Positions 54,531-64,000 of a DNA stretch of 64,000 bases are shown in pieces. Numbering within the stretch: position 1 is the first letter of the stretch; each line of letters begins with the position of its first letter. The position numbers and the translations under genes are program-made. The notes under the pieces were generated by a model. That model saw only the letters and a list, made by a program, of their open reading frames with translations, had not been told where the DNA came from and searched no databases. Origin of the DNA: Dysidea avara (taxonomy: Eukaryota; Porifera; Demospongiae; Dictyoceratida; Dysideidae); the NCBI RefSeq assembly GCF_963678975.1, contig NC_089273.1, positions 8,866,614-8,930,613 of the forward strand, in the 5' to 3' direction.

Positions 54531-54600
54531 TGACCGGATCTGCGAAAACCCGACATAATGGCGCATCATTACCAAAAATTGATGGTCATCGTTAAAAAAT
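54529..54600. mobile_element. TGTGACCGGATCTGCG element end
   Basis: One terminus of the TGTGACCGG group; the matching second end is not clear (GGTCACA at 55147-55153 is too short to trust). Confidence 0.45.
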
Positions 54601-55254
54601 TTTTTAACGCGCATTACTATTGAGGAAAGGTACTGATAACGCAAAAAAGCAGCCTGCTTTGCAGAAGCTGGTCAGTTTAAAAACTTTGTATAGGTACAAT
54701 ATGTTTTGTTGCACTATTTTGAGCTTTACTAAGTCTAAGTCAAGACGATTAGAAGCTGTTTACACTTGGTTTTCGAAATTAGAAAAAACGCCAATGGTTT
54801 ATACATAGGCATTAACACGCACAAGCAATATTGTAACTAAAATGTTAGTTATAGGTGTAACTATGGTATAAATATCACAAACAGTATATATTCATACTTT
54901 GAGACTTCTGTGTCCAAGTTTTCGATTGGTTTTTAATCGTTAAAGAACTGAACGCAACTTTTGAACACGCGCTAACCGAGAAAAAAAAGATAAAATATTC
55001 GAAAGTCTGTCAAAAATAAACACGAATATCGGCAATTGCTACATAAATTATTCGTGACCACCAGTTCAGTATGGATACAATCGTTTGACAAGGACGAAGA
55101 GAAGGAAAGGGAGGTTTGTTATACTTATACATGTAGACTAGTTTACGGTCACACTTGCCATTTTTACTTAGCTTGAAGCACGTCACACTGCGTGTTTGCT
55201 TAGTCTCGTGCTTAGACCAGTCACAGTCTTTTCCCCTTGGGAAGGATAAAAACT

Positions 55255-55870
55255 TTTCCCTATTATTATTATTATTATTGTTACTGAGCAGACAGCACAG
55301 CTGATATGCTCAGGAAAAAAAAGCAATCATAAAATGAATTTAGCTACGTAGTTACAAAGATTACAGTTATAGAGTTCCATACAATGCTTGCAGTTCCGCT
55401 GAAAAAGAGTCAATATTGTTGCTCTCAATGATGGAAGATGGTAAGTTGTTCCAATCCTTAATTGATCTGGAGAAAAAGCTCTGTTGGTATGAATGGGTAG
55501 ATGAATTTGGTAGAATAAAACGATGTGGGTGATATAGTCTGGTGGATCTTGTCATTGAAATAAAATGAAGAGGAATTGACAGTGAATAATCTTGATGTAT
55601 AATTTTAAAAAGTGCTTGTAATCTGGATATTTTACGTCTCAGCTGAAGGCTTGGCCAAGAAAGATGCTGTAACATAGCTGTGACTGAGCTGAATCGATTG
55701 AAATCATTTAGGACCCATCTAGCTGCCCTACGCTGTACTTTCTCTAGCTGTTGAATATTGTTATGGTGGTATGGGTCCCAGATGACTGCAGCGTATTCCA
55801 TTGACGGTCGTACTATCGTAAGGTAGGCTGTTGCTTTGATGTTAGATGAGCAGCAACTCAGATTGCGTTC
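55255..55870 (-). pseudogene. CR1/L2-like retroposon 3' fragment, (AAT)n tail
   Basis: Minus strand: YLTIVRPSMEYAAVIWDPYH, VQRRAARWVLNDFNRFSSVT, LRRKISRLQALFKIIHQ and SFFSRSIKDWNNLPSSIIES up to a TAA at 55367. The 3' UTR has GCTGTCTGCTCAGTAAC and (AAT)n. 5' truncated at about 55870; open over its length, and the best-kept member of the family also seen at 32706-33345. Confidence 0.82.
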
Positions 55871-58800
55871 CTATCCAAATAAAAAGGGGGGAAAGCGGTC
55901 TGGGCACGAGACTACCATGACTTATAGGGACCGTTTTTGCACCAACGTTAATCTATAATGCTAGTCACGGCAGTGGGTGTACCTTGGGGTCACAGTGTAC
56001 ATCGCCTTTGTACTCCCTCTTACAGGGTTTAAGTGGCGAAGCTATAGACGGGTTGTCTTTAGGGGTTGTGCCTTGTGAAACTCGAGCAAACTAGTAGTTT
56101 CCGTTTTACGTATGACTACAATGTTTGTCAAGAAGTTAACAAAAAACCCATTTTAAACAAACATTTTTGATTCTGCAAAGGCACAAGGTGAGTTACAATC
56201 ATCCAGTCTGTTATTCTTAGTAGCAAAGTCTTACAAAGAATGTTTTCAGCGAGTTTATCGCTTTCCAAAAACCCGAGAGATTGAAGGAAAATTACCTCCT
56301 TGTTCGGCCTTAACCTTACACAGTGGATATGTTATATCTCGAACCTTGCTAAAATTAACCGAAATGTTCATTTTCTCCATTAGCCATAATACATTTTTTT
56401 ACTTAGCGAGCTCAGAAAGTATGTGGAAAATTTATGGTAAAACGGCCACGCCTTAAAGAGGCAACTCATCTGTAATACAACCTTATATGGTAGGCATTTC
56501 AATATCCGAGACATTTAAGTAAAATTTCTCCCTGGCTCTGTCACCAAGCTCTTATAATACTTGGTATTGGGTTTTGTCCACATGCTGGCCAGGTTATTGT
56601 GGAATCTTAGTTTCATCGTGTGCATTACTTAAGTAATTTTTCAAAGATTTGTAGTTTATTCAGGATACTATGAACAATGTATTATTGTCAGGCAGAAGGC
56701 ATTCACCAATGGTTACTTTTAGGTGTGTAGTTTCATTGCTGGGGTTAGCGATTTTAAGCTACACAACAATTGTTTTCTTATGTCTAAGGGTGGCAGCAAA
56801 ATAATAGGCTTTCATATTGTTCTTCGTCTGTAGCTGTGCAATGGGCTGAATATAGTAGAAAATGAAGCATAAAAGTACTTCGCTTATCGTAATATTTGAT
56901 AGTTGGGGCACATGCCCAGATGTATTGTCTGTCCTTTTCCCTTAATGCAGTATGCATGGGTTCACCACCCATACACGTGAACTGATCTCTCATTAAAGCC
57001 TTTCTCCAGACCAAGCAGTCCCATCCTATGATCTTTTGTTCCGCTGATGAGAGTATCAAATATATTAAATCGAATCAGAAATCCTAGTATCGCCCAGCCC
57101 TAACTACAACAGGTGCTAAGAGCTAATATGATGTATGGCAGAACTTTCTTGCAAAGTATTGAAACGACGTTGGCTCTAAACCTACTGGAATAGAAGTCAA
57201 CACAACTTTTTTTTGCTAACAGTGCTTTGATCAAGTGTAAAAGTGCTATCTAAAGAGGTTCAAATAGCAGTTACTTTCCATTTACAATGAAATCTTACTA
57301 ATTCATCGTGTGAGCTACCTGTATCAGTATTAACCCTTTTGGCATTGAGTATCGATACTCACTGTATCGCATTGGTGATATCAATACTTTTGGTATCGTA
57401 TTGCCAGTAGTCCCCACTTGGATAATTTGAAAAGTAGTATTTTCAGTATTCTCGGTATGTCTGTAGATGGGGCCCTATAAATTTAGGTAAAACCATTTTT
57501 CTTCTTGGCCCCATGTAGCTCGATTTTATTTATTTTGTCTGTATTTTGCAAATGATTGTATTTCTAAAATTTAATGACATTTTATAAAAGTCATTACGGA
57601 TGTTCAAAGTATAATGGGTCTTGTATCCAATTGTGCAGGTAATAGCTCCTCACTTGTGATTGATATTGTCATCTTCAACAATGAGTGTAAGCGTTATCTG
57701 TAATACATCACAACATCTCTACTGTTCTTTCATTGTACTTAACTTATCTTGGAAGACTATCAATAATCGACCCTCTCTGTTTGCATAGTTCACTGTATCT
57801 CATTGTCATCGCTGATAGAAGTGGAAACAAATTTTTGTGGTTATCATGTGCAAAACTTGATACATTTTGCCCAAATTTGGACATTCTATGGCAAAGATAG
57901 CATCGCGAATGGTGACAGAAAAATGGATGACGCCGACTGATAAAGATTTCTTTAACAGTTAGAACTGTTCATGGTGAGTTTTTATGCTAAGTTTCAGATG
58001 CCTAGGAACTTATGTGTTGGAAGTCAGAGCACCATAAGGCCACCCCAAGAAAATTCATTGTTTCCCATTTCCCGCCTGCATGCAGATCTCTTCCCTCGTG
58101 GTCATTCATTATTGCTGCCAACTAAACATTTTATTCATTATTTATTCTGTGATTGCATAGCAGTAACTAGTTTAGCATTCAGAAAGCCCATTTAGCTAGT
58201 AGTTTAAACATTTCTACTGTGTTCTTACCTGTAAGTTAGTTATGAATTTCAAAAATAAGTGGAAATATCTAATGGACAATGGACCACCCGCCCGCATGTA
58301 TTTCTGAGGTCAATGAGAAACAAGGAACTTTCTTGGAGTGGCCTAAATACACCCACTCTAAACAAAAGCCACCACAAAAATAACTTGTGTAATACGCGTT
58401 TATGGCAATGTATTGGCGTTTGATTAATAAATGGTAATAATCTCTGGTTGAGTCTCAGTGGTATTGGTTTGTAAATATTTCAGGACCAATGCAATGGTGC
58501 AACATGGTCTTGCTATAGTAGTACGTAGTGCATTTGTATTGCACGTTTGATCACATAATGCGTACCTACTGTAAGAGGAATATTTAAAGTGGAGTATCCA
58601 TTCACCAAATTTTACCAATTTTTCAATGATGGGTTTTCACCTTTTTTAATACCACCAATTTTTTGTTATTATACTATAAGGTATAAGCTTTCCAGTACCG
58701 TTCATCCTATACCGCAAATCAGGAAAATTTCATGATCAACGTTGTTGGCTGTATCAACAAAAATTAAGACAACGAACTATTTTTAACTTAATAAATTAGC

Positions 58801-59488
58801 TATTAAGCCTAAGCCTATAATTAGGTACCCCATCTTTTTTGTCAATTATGACAGGACGAAAATATTTAGCGTAGAATTTTAAATGACGAACATTTCCTGA
58901 TTTACGGTAGGATATTTGATATCCCTACACAGTGGTTGTCCACATAATTTTTCAATGCAGTAACTATACAACTGCACACTGTTAAAAGTGGGGAGTAACA
59001 GCAACTATGGATAGTAAATTATTTTACTCTGAAAGTGAAAGGGGAGTTCAGATCACTAGGAGAGTAACAGTAGCCCAAATGGTAAAGAGAACTCCAAGTA
59101 AGCAAGGCACTAAATTGAAGAGTTCCCGTTACCAGCTAGCTAGTAAGTTGAACTACTGTGCTGATCTAAAGTAGCTAGCTAGCCACTCTGTGCCATGGCA
59201 CATGCAGACTATCTCTGAGTCTGATCAGGGCCAGCTCAATCCTAACCACTACATGTAAGAACATGCATAAACAGCATTTTACAATAGTTCACAAGCCAGC
59301 TATAGCTCTCTTTTCAATAGCAGTCAGTACCGACGTTTTGTTCTATAGACTAGCCCAGACAAAGTGAAAGTAACAGATCAAAGTACAGAGAAGGATGAAT
59401 TGTCACCCGAAAGTATTTTAAAATATTCATGTGTAATTATTAAATCTATTTCTATTAGCGCACATTATTTTGCAAGAAATTCATAGAA
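55871..59488. other. No firm gene (3.6 kb)
   Basis: AT-rich, mostly short ORFs. A 91-codon minus ORF at 56784-57059 (MILSSAEQKIIGWDCLVWRK) is somewhat protein-like but has no recognised domain or splice support. A decayed GGCCACTCC...TTTCTCATTG Harbinger-like end is at about 58310-58345. Confidence 0.4.
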
Positions 59489-59828
59489 ATGGCTTCTTTA
59501 ACAACAAAGCAGAGTGGAGTAGTCAAAAGCGGTTTACTTCTCTACAAATTTGTCATGCTAAAAAAGGTTCCACTAAGGTATTTACTTGTTTGTGAATAAT
59601 TACTGGACATTTATTGTCTTGTTTATTGTTTCTCAAGTATTAGAGCCGTCTTGTGACACTGCAGGCTTATTAAACCGGCTCCAATGAAAGTCGCCACTAC
59701 TAGTGAGTGTTAAAGTGCTCTGGTGTGACACGACAGAGGGAGTGGAAGAGTCCAGGGAAGAGAGCAATGTTCTGGAGACGTATCTTGAATCTGACTCGGG
59801 TGAGGCTGCCAGTGTTCAGCCATGCTGA
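59489..59828 (+). CDS. Candidate small three-exon gene (~75 aa)
   Basis: Exon 1 59489-59577 (ATG; MASLTTKQSGVVKSGLLLYK, FVMLKKVPL) ends in phase 2 at GTATTT. Exon 2 59665-59702 (LIKPAPMKVATT) follows GACACTGCAG and ends in phase 1 at a strong GTGAGT. Exon 3 59737-59828 (GVEESREESNVLETYLESDS, GEAASVQPC, TGA). Phases agree at both joins. The second intron would be only 34 nt, which is very short; without that splice the protein would end at TAA 59709. Basic/hydrophobic N-half, acidic C-half. Not recognised. Confidence 0.35.
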
Positions 59829-60546
59829 GCCTACCACCCTACCACCCTACCACTCTATACCACTACTGGTATTCTGTGTATAAGAGGTTAAAAACTTGAG
59901 GGAGGAGAGGAACCTAGCTATTCTAGATAAAAGATTTTGTTATTAGCTATTATCTACCTTACCAGTTGGGAACTGGAGGGTGAACACAGAAGGCAAAGCC
60001 TATTCGAGGTGTGCTCTTAACCTCTGTATAGTTACTGAGCTTGTTGCTTTTCATGTTCATACCTTATACCATTTTCACATGGACACTCAAAAGTGAGTTC
60101 AACCCAGGTAACTATAGAGTAATCCATATAGTCTACCCACTACTTTCTGTTCACAAGAGAAATCATCAGGTGATTGCATTCACTAAGTGATAATTGTCTT
60201 CTAAACACTTTATGTATTCACCTAAAACCGCAACCTATTTTTGAAGCCATAAACTGAGTTAACCCGAGTTCAACCCTACTCCTTTGTAGGGTTGAACTTG
60301 GTTGTGACTTCAGGGTTCAACCCCAGTCCAACTTGCAGCTGGTTATGGTGGTCATATGAATGCGTTAACCTGGTAGGTTTAAAGTGTGCATATGAAAAGG
60401 GTGATGGTAACTTTGTAGCTCTACCAGAGAATGTAGGAGGGATGGTGGCTCTGTTAGGCAACATTTTCACAATTACATAAGTGTCCATTTGGATATGATG
60501 CATGCATGCGTATACATGAATATTGGAAAAGTTTAATAAAATTTGA
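59829..60546. other. No gene; small hairpin
   Basis: GAGTTCAACCCTAC/GTAGGGTTGAACTTG hairpin at 60268-60303. Loosely inverted segments at about 60070-60118 and 60362-60405 (AACCCAGGTAAC/GTTAACCTGG) may be TIRs of an old MITE. Confidence 0.4.
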
Positions 60547-60762
60547 CACAGTAAAACTAACTAATGAAGGTCACTAGTTAGTTTTTATTCTGGCAAACTT
60601 TTACTAATGTCTGCCACAATACTCACTATTTTTTCACTTCTATGTAGTGAGGGTCACTACAAAAGAGTAGTGAACATCACTAAGTGGTGAATGTCACTAC
60701 ACAAAAATAGTTAGTGTTGTGGCAGAAATTAGTAGTGGCCTTCACTAGTTTGTTTTACTGTG
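60547..60762. mobile_element. 216-bp MITE, CACAGTAAAAC inverted ends
   Basis: TIRs CACAGTAAAACWAACTARTG extend inward through GGYCACTA; most of the element folds on itself. Confidence 0.8.
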
Positions 60763-61257
60763 AATGGTTGTATGGTGGTTGTATGGTGAATGATGAAATA
60801 CCTAAAATATATTCACCTATTCATAAGATTACCAATAATTTGAGGTGGCATATCTGTCACATTCACACCTAACTTAGGTCACTTTTTATAGCATGATCAA
60901 CAAAAACCACTTTGTCCGCCACATTAATGAATGCAGAGCACTTGGCTGGCTATACAAGTGAAGTCACAGCCAACAGAAGTCTATCAATATCAAGATGTCA
61001 CCTGTTACAAATGAATATTTTGCCCTCTATTCTGTTGTACACAGGATTAAGACTTCAACCCTCCACATAGAATAATGATTGCTGTTGTATTGCAACACTG
61101 CGTATAGTTCAAAATATCACCTCATACAGATTTTGTCTTCTATGTTTGCCCTCCAGTGTCTAACTGGACAATCATTACAGACATAAAAGAGACATAACTA
61201 TAGCTAATCAAACATGCAGTCACAGTTAATGAAATCATTGTTTTCAGTCACAGTAGT

Positions 61258-62217
61258 CTAGCGTTCAAAGTCAATGAAACCATTACCATCATTCTCCTCT
61301 TCATTACACCTCCTCAACCAATTGTAACATGTACCAATAAGTGTACATAAATTAATAGTTAGTATCAACATAAGTATTCCACAAAGAATGATCAACAGTA
61401 GTAGTTCTGCAGTATTCCTATAACCATGACTTTGACCATGCCTTGTGCGGGTCTTACTGTCAGGTGTGCAGTTTTGTGTCTGACTTTGACCATGCCTTGT
61501 GCGGGTCTTACTGTCAGGTGTGCAGTTTTGTGTCTGACTTTGACCATGCCTTGTGTGGGTCTTACTGTCAGGTGTGAAGTTTTGTGTCTGACTTTGACCA
61601 TGCCTTGTGCGGGTCTTACTGTCAGGTGTGAAGTTTTGTGTCTGACTTTGACCATGCCTTGTGTGGGTCTTACTGTCAGGTGTGAAGTTTTGTGTCTGAC
61701 TTTGACCATGCCTTGTGCGGGTCTTACTGTCAGGTGTGAAGTTTTGTGTCTGACTTTGACCATGCCTTGTGCGGGTCTTACTGTCAGGTGTGAAGTTTTG
61801 TGTCTGACTTTGACCATGCCTTGTGCGGGTCTTACTGTCAGGTGTGAAGTTTTGTGTCTGACTTTGACCATGCCTTGTGCGAGTCTTACTGTCAGGTGTA
61901 CAGTTTTGTGTCTGACTTTGACCATGCCTTGTGCGGGTCTTACTGTCAGGTGTGAAGTTTTGTGTCTGACTTTGACCATGCCTTGTGCGGGTCTTACTGT
62001 CAGGTGTGAAGTTTTGTGTCTGACTTTGACCATGCCTTGTGCGAGTCTTACTGTCAGGTGTACAGTTTTGTGTCTGACTTTGACCATGCCTTGTGCGGGT
62101 CTTACTGTCAGGTGTGAAGTTTTGTGTCTGACTTTGACCATGCCTTGTGCGGGTCTTACTGTCAGGTGTACAGTTTTGTGTCTGACTTGGACCATGCCTT
62201 GTGTGGGTCTTATACTC
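61258..62217 (-). CDS. Repeat-rich single-pass membrane protein (C-terminal 319 aa, hidden frame)
   Basis: On the minus strand the frame ending at TAG 61258-61260 is open for 319 codons from 62217. It reads the 54-bp array as 18-residue repeats QSQTQNFTPDSKTRTRHG (variant NCT), each with an N-glycosylation sequon. It leaves the array as SHGYRNTAE, crosses a ~26-residue membrane segment (LLLLIILCGILMLILTINLC) and ends with a charged tail WLRRCNEEENDGNGFIDFER. The other long minus frame (MVKVRHKTS...) stops 12 codons beyond the array. TGC/TGT and ACC/ACT changes between units are silent only in the frame chosen. Upstream, the array continues to 62425 but a 1-bp loss (~62254) and 2-bp gain (~62212) break the frame, so the N-terminus and signal peptide are not found. 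No family recognised. Confidence 0.52.
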   Translation of the reverse strand, partial: EYKTHTRHGPSQTQNCTPDSKTRTRHGQSQTQNFTPDSKTRTRHGQSQTQNCTPDSKTRTRHGQSQTQNFTPDSKTRTRHGQSQTQNFTPDSKTRTRHGQSQTQNCTPDSKTRTRHGQSQTQNFTPDSKTRTRHGQSQTQNFTPDSKTRTRHGQSQTQNFTPDSKTRTRHGQSQTQNFTPDSKTHTRHGQSQTQNFTPDSKTRTRHGQSQTQNFTPDSKTHTRHGQSQTQNCTPDSKTRTRHGQSQTQNCTPDSKTRTRHGQSHGYRNTAELLLLIILCGILMLILTINLCTLIGTCYNWLRRCNEEENDGNGFIDFER

Positions 62218-62425
62218 TCAGGTGTGAAGTTTTGTGTCTGAATTTGACCATGCTTGTGTAGGTCTTACTGTCAGGTGTGCAGTTTTGTGTCTGACTTTGA
62301 CCATGCCTTGTGCATATCTTATTGTCAAGTGTGCAGTCTTGTGTCTGACTTTCACCATGCCTTGTGCAGATCTCACTGTCAGGAGTGCAGCTTTGTGTCT
62401 GACTTTGACCAGCCTTGTTTTATAA
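61427..62425. repeat. 54-bp minisatellite, ~18 copies
   Basis: Unit ACCATGCCTTGTGCGGGTCT, TACTGTCAGGTGTGAAGTTT, TGTGTCTGACTTTG. The period is a multiple of three and all six frames are nearly stop-free, which explains ORFs of 267 and 271 codons on opposite strands. Units become diverged toward 62425. Confidence 0.97.
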
Positions 62426-62496
62426 GTAATGAGGTGTGTCTGTGTAAGGCAATAGCTATCTAGTATATTATGAATTGTAAATTTCAAAATAAAGTA

Positions 62497-62645
62497 TAGG
62501 GATCCAAAAAATAATGAAATGAAGAAGCATTGCAGCATAGCTCTGTGAGAAAATCTCTACATTGGCATTGAAGCGTTTCACAGAGCTATGCTGTAATACC
62601 ATCATTCATCTGTTGTATATGAACTTTTTATTCTTTGGATCCCTA
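62497..62645. mobile_element. 149-bp foldback MITE, TAGGGATCCAAA ends
   Basis: TIR TAGGGATCCAAAA and inner stem GCATAGCTCTGTGA. It interrupts the upstream side of the membrane-protein repeat gene. Confidence 0.82.
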
Positions 62646-63226
62646 CTTCATTTTTAAATTAACAATTTTAATATACTAATTATTTTGTTGACTTCTTTAT
62701 TATAGCATTTTGCAACTTTCACAGGTTGTGTGCAAACCACAAATTTTACCACAAACCATACACTTGGATAGCTGAGTAACAAGGAATTTTAAAAAATAAA
62801 CACTGCGAAAGTTTTCCAGCAAATAAGCCCTGGAATTTATCGCATCCGCAAAACGTTTCCACCCTGTGTGATAATTGATATACGGTACACATGTAACTGT
62901 TCTATTAGTACTAGGCTGATTGCTTTTTTTTCAAATATTATGAGTGGTACAGTCATCATGCCATTCTAATACATAGATTTTTATGAGGTGTGGTGTTTGC
63001 ACTCGACTGCCCAAAAGGTACATCCCACTGGTGGGTTTGTTGTTGTGGTGTAGAATGGTATAAATGTGCTTCTTTGTTTGGCCTCTAACCTTGTGACTGT
63101 TGTCTGGCAGGCAGGCAACCCAAGTTCTTTATCTGGCAGCCTGTAAGAATCTTGTTTTTAATGCTGTATTTGGAGTTAGACAGACTAATATTATTCCATA
63201 AAGATGGCTTTCATCACACGCAGTAA
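62646..63226. other. No gene seen
   Basis: AT-rich; a diverged ACTGTTCTATTAGTAC motif at about 62897. No ORF of note. Confidence 0.4.
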
Positions 63227-63503
63227 TGCACTTATCAATATTATCCCCCACCACCCCCTCCCGGGCAATGGTGGGGATAGGTGGGGATTTGACTTTCTCA
63301 AATTTCAAATTCCGCACCTGTGGGGCACAACGAGTCATCAAATTCCCAACAGGTTATTCTTACAGGAAGCGCATAGTTAGTAAATTGAACGGTCAAATCC
63401 CCCACTAGTGGGGCAAATTTTAAGGTCAAATAAGATCAAATCCCCCACTATTCTCCCACGTATGCCCAGGAGGGGGTAGTGGGACTTAATTTTGATAGGT
63501 GCA
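63227..63503. mobile_element. 277-bp MITE with TAA TSD
   Basis: TIRs TGCACTTATCAATATTATCC and inverse of TGCACCTATCAAAATTAAGT, running on into CCCCCTCC. TAA at 63224-63226 and 63504-63506. The interior has several CCCCCACTA/TAGTGGGG boxes. Harbinger-like by its TSD. Confidence 0.85.
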
Positions 63504-63660
63504 TAAGATGTATTTGCAAAGGGAGCATTTTTAGTGGTGCATGCCACTTTTGGGGCGATTCCTACTTAAACAGTACTACCTGCCACACTGTTTGATGTAA
63601 AACCATAATAAATACATAGTAACTGTTATCTCTTTAGTCATCCATATTTTTAACCCACAG

Positions 63661-63933
63661 CACATCAACCCTACTTTAACTCCCAGTGATGTTGAGGAAA
63701 TTTCAAAGTTGGAGAAGGCTGCATTTAGAGAACGTGCAAGACAAAGAATGCAGCAACACTGGTCAGATTCAGAAACTGATTCAGATATGACAACGGTTAC
63801 TGCTAATCATGATAGTTTCAGTGTAGCTGTAGCTAGTAGTCATCCACAAACAGTAACGCTTCAACCTGACACTGGTGTGAGTGAGGAGCTAAGTTCCGTA
63901 TTTATTACCAATTCTTGGTCCACTACCAAATGA
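63661..63933 (+). CDS. Exon of an unrecognised gene at the right edge
   Basis: A good acceptor (TTTTTAACCCACAG) at about 63647-63660 precedes an open frame: HINPTLTPSDVEEISKLEKA, AFRERARQRMQQHWSDSETD, SDMTT..., to TGA at 63931. Charged, low-complexity, no domain recognised. The next frame continues PILGPLPNDTSVTIKGSGIQ to the window end without a stop, so either a 1-nt frameshift lies near 63905 or the exon ends there. ATG at 63709 is probably internal. Confidence 0.5.
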   Translation, partial: HINPTLTPSDVEEISKLEKAAFRERARQRMQQHWSDSETDSDMTTVTANHDSFSVAVASSHPQTVTLQPDTGVSEELSSVFITNSWSTTK

Positions 63934-64000
63934 TACATCAGTTACCATTAAAGGTTCTGGAATTCAAGATGCATCACAAAAGACGAAAGCTGAAGTGGCT

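Noticed and set aside
60320-60340. tRNA B-box-like GGTTCAACCCC
   Set aside because: No A box or cloverleaf around it; part of a short inverted sequence.
61392-62195. 267-codon minus ORF (MVKVRHKTS repeats)
   Set aside because: Open because the 54-bp unit has no stops in any frame; it ends 12 codons after the array, and silent changes favour another frame.
61426-62241. 271-codon plus ORF (MPCAGLTVRCEVLCLTLT repeats)
   Set aside because: Same cause; opposite strand to the frame that reaches a membrane segment and tail.

Overview
The window looks like nuclear DNA of an early-branching metazoan, most likely a demosponge (Amphimedon-like). This is inferred from AT-rich sequence, very short introns (about 45-60 nt) with GT..AG borders, a secreted fibrinogen-domain protein, a CXXC zinc finger, and a dense mix of CR1/L2-type and R2-type (restriction-like-endonuclease) retroposon fragments with short inverted-repeat DNA transposons. 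There are no bacterial-style operons. A 200-N assembly gap lies at 14624-14823.

Layout. 1-132: end of an unrecognised ORF; part of it and its 3' flank recur at 30.9 kb. 1.3-4.7 kb: ~30-bp-unit satellite, then a foldback element (4.7-5.2 kb); the same pair recurs in inverted order at 44.9-47.3 kb. 5.3-13.3 kb: a segmental duplication carrying an intact fibrinogen-domain gene (5.4-6.2 kb, minus) and a dead paralogue (11.0-11.8 kb, minus), separated by a ~2.9-kb DNA-transposon relic with ~0.6-kb inverted arms. 15.1-16.7 kb: a 1.6-kb foldback. 17.0-17.8 kb: R2-type retroposon tail. 18.4-26.2 kb: a split gene (plus) whose exons encode a SWIM-like zinc finger, a helical/basic linker, a CXXC zinc finger and an OTU cysteine protease; all six splice junctions agree in phase, but there is one in-frame TGA and one 1-nt frameshift. 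27.2-28.1 kb: first exon of another gene split by an 813-bp TAA-flanked transposon. 28.3-35.2 kb: nested retroposon debris. 36.3-38.1 kb: ~150-bp tandem units with splice-like signals on the minus strand. 38.8-40.6 kb: 56-bp minisatellite. 48.0-50.9 kb: intact 974-aa non-LTR retrotransposon ORF (plus). 51.3-55.9 kb: three dead retroposons (minus). 59.5 kb: possible small three-exon gene. 61.3-62.4 kb (minus): 54-bp minisatellite whose best reading frame is an 18-residue N-glycosylatable repeat joined to a C-terminal membrane segment. 63.7 kb: partial exon running off the right end.

Most non-genic sequence is transposon-derived. Duplicated segments repeatedly supply empty-site alleles, so several target-site duplications can be read directly. 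Likely host genes are the fibrinogen gene, the SWIM-CXXC-OTU gene (possibly itself transposon-derived), the split first exon at 27.2 kb, the repeat membrane protein and the right-edge exon. Family names for several retroposon and transposon fragments rest on remembered motif patterns, not on a search.
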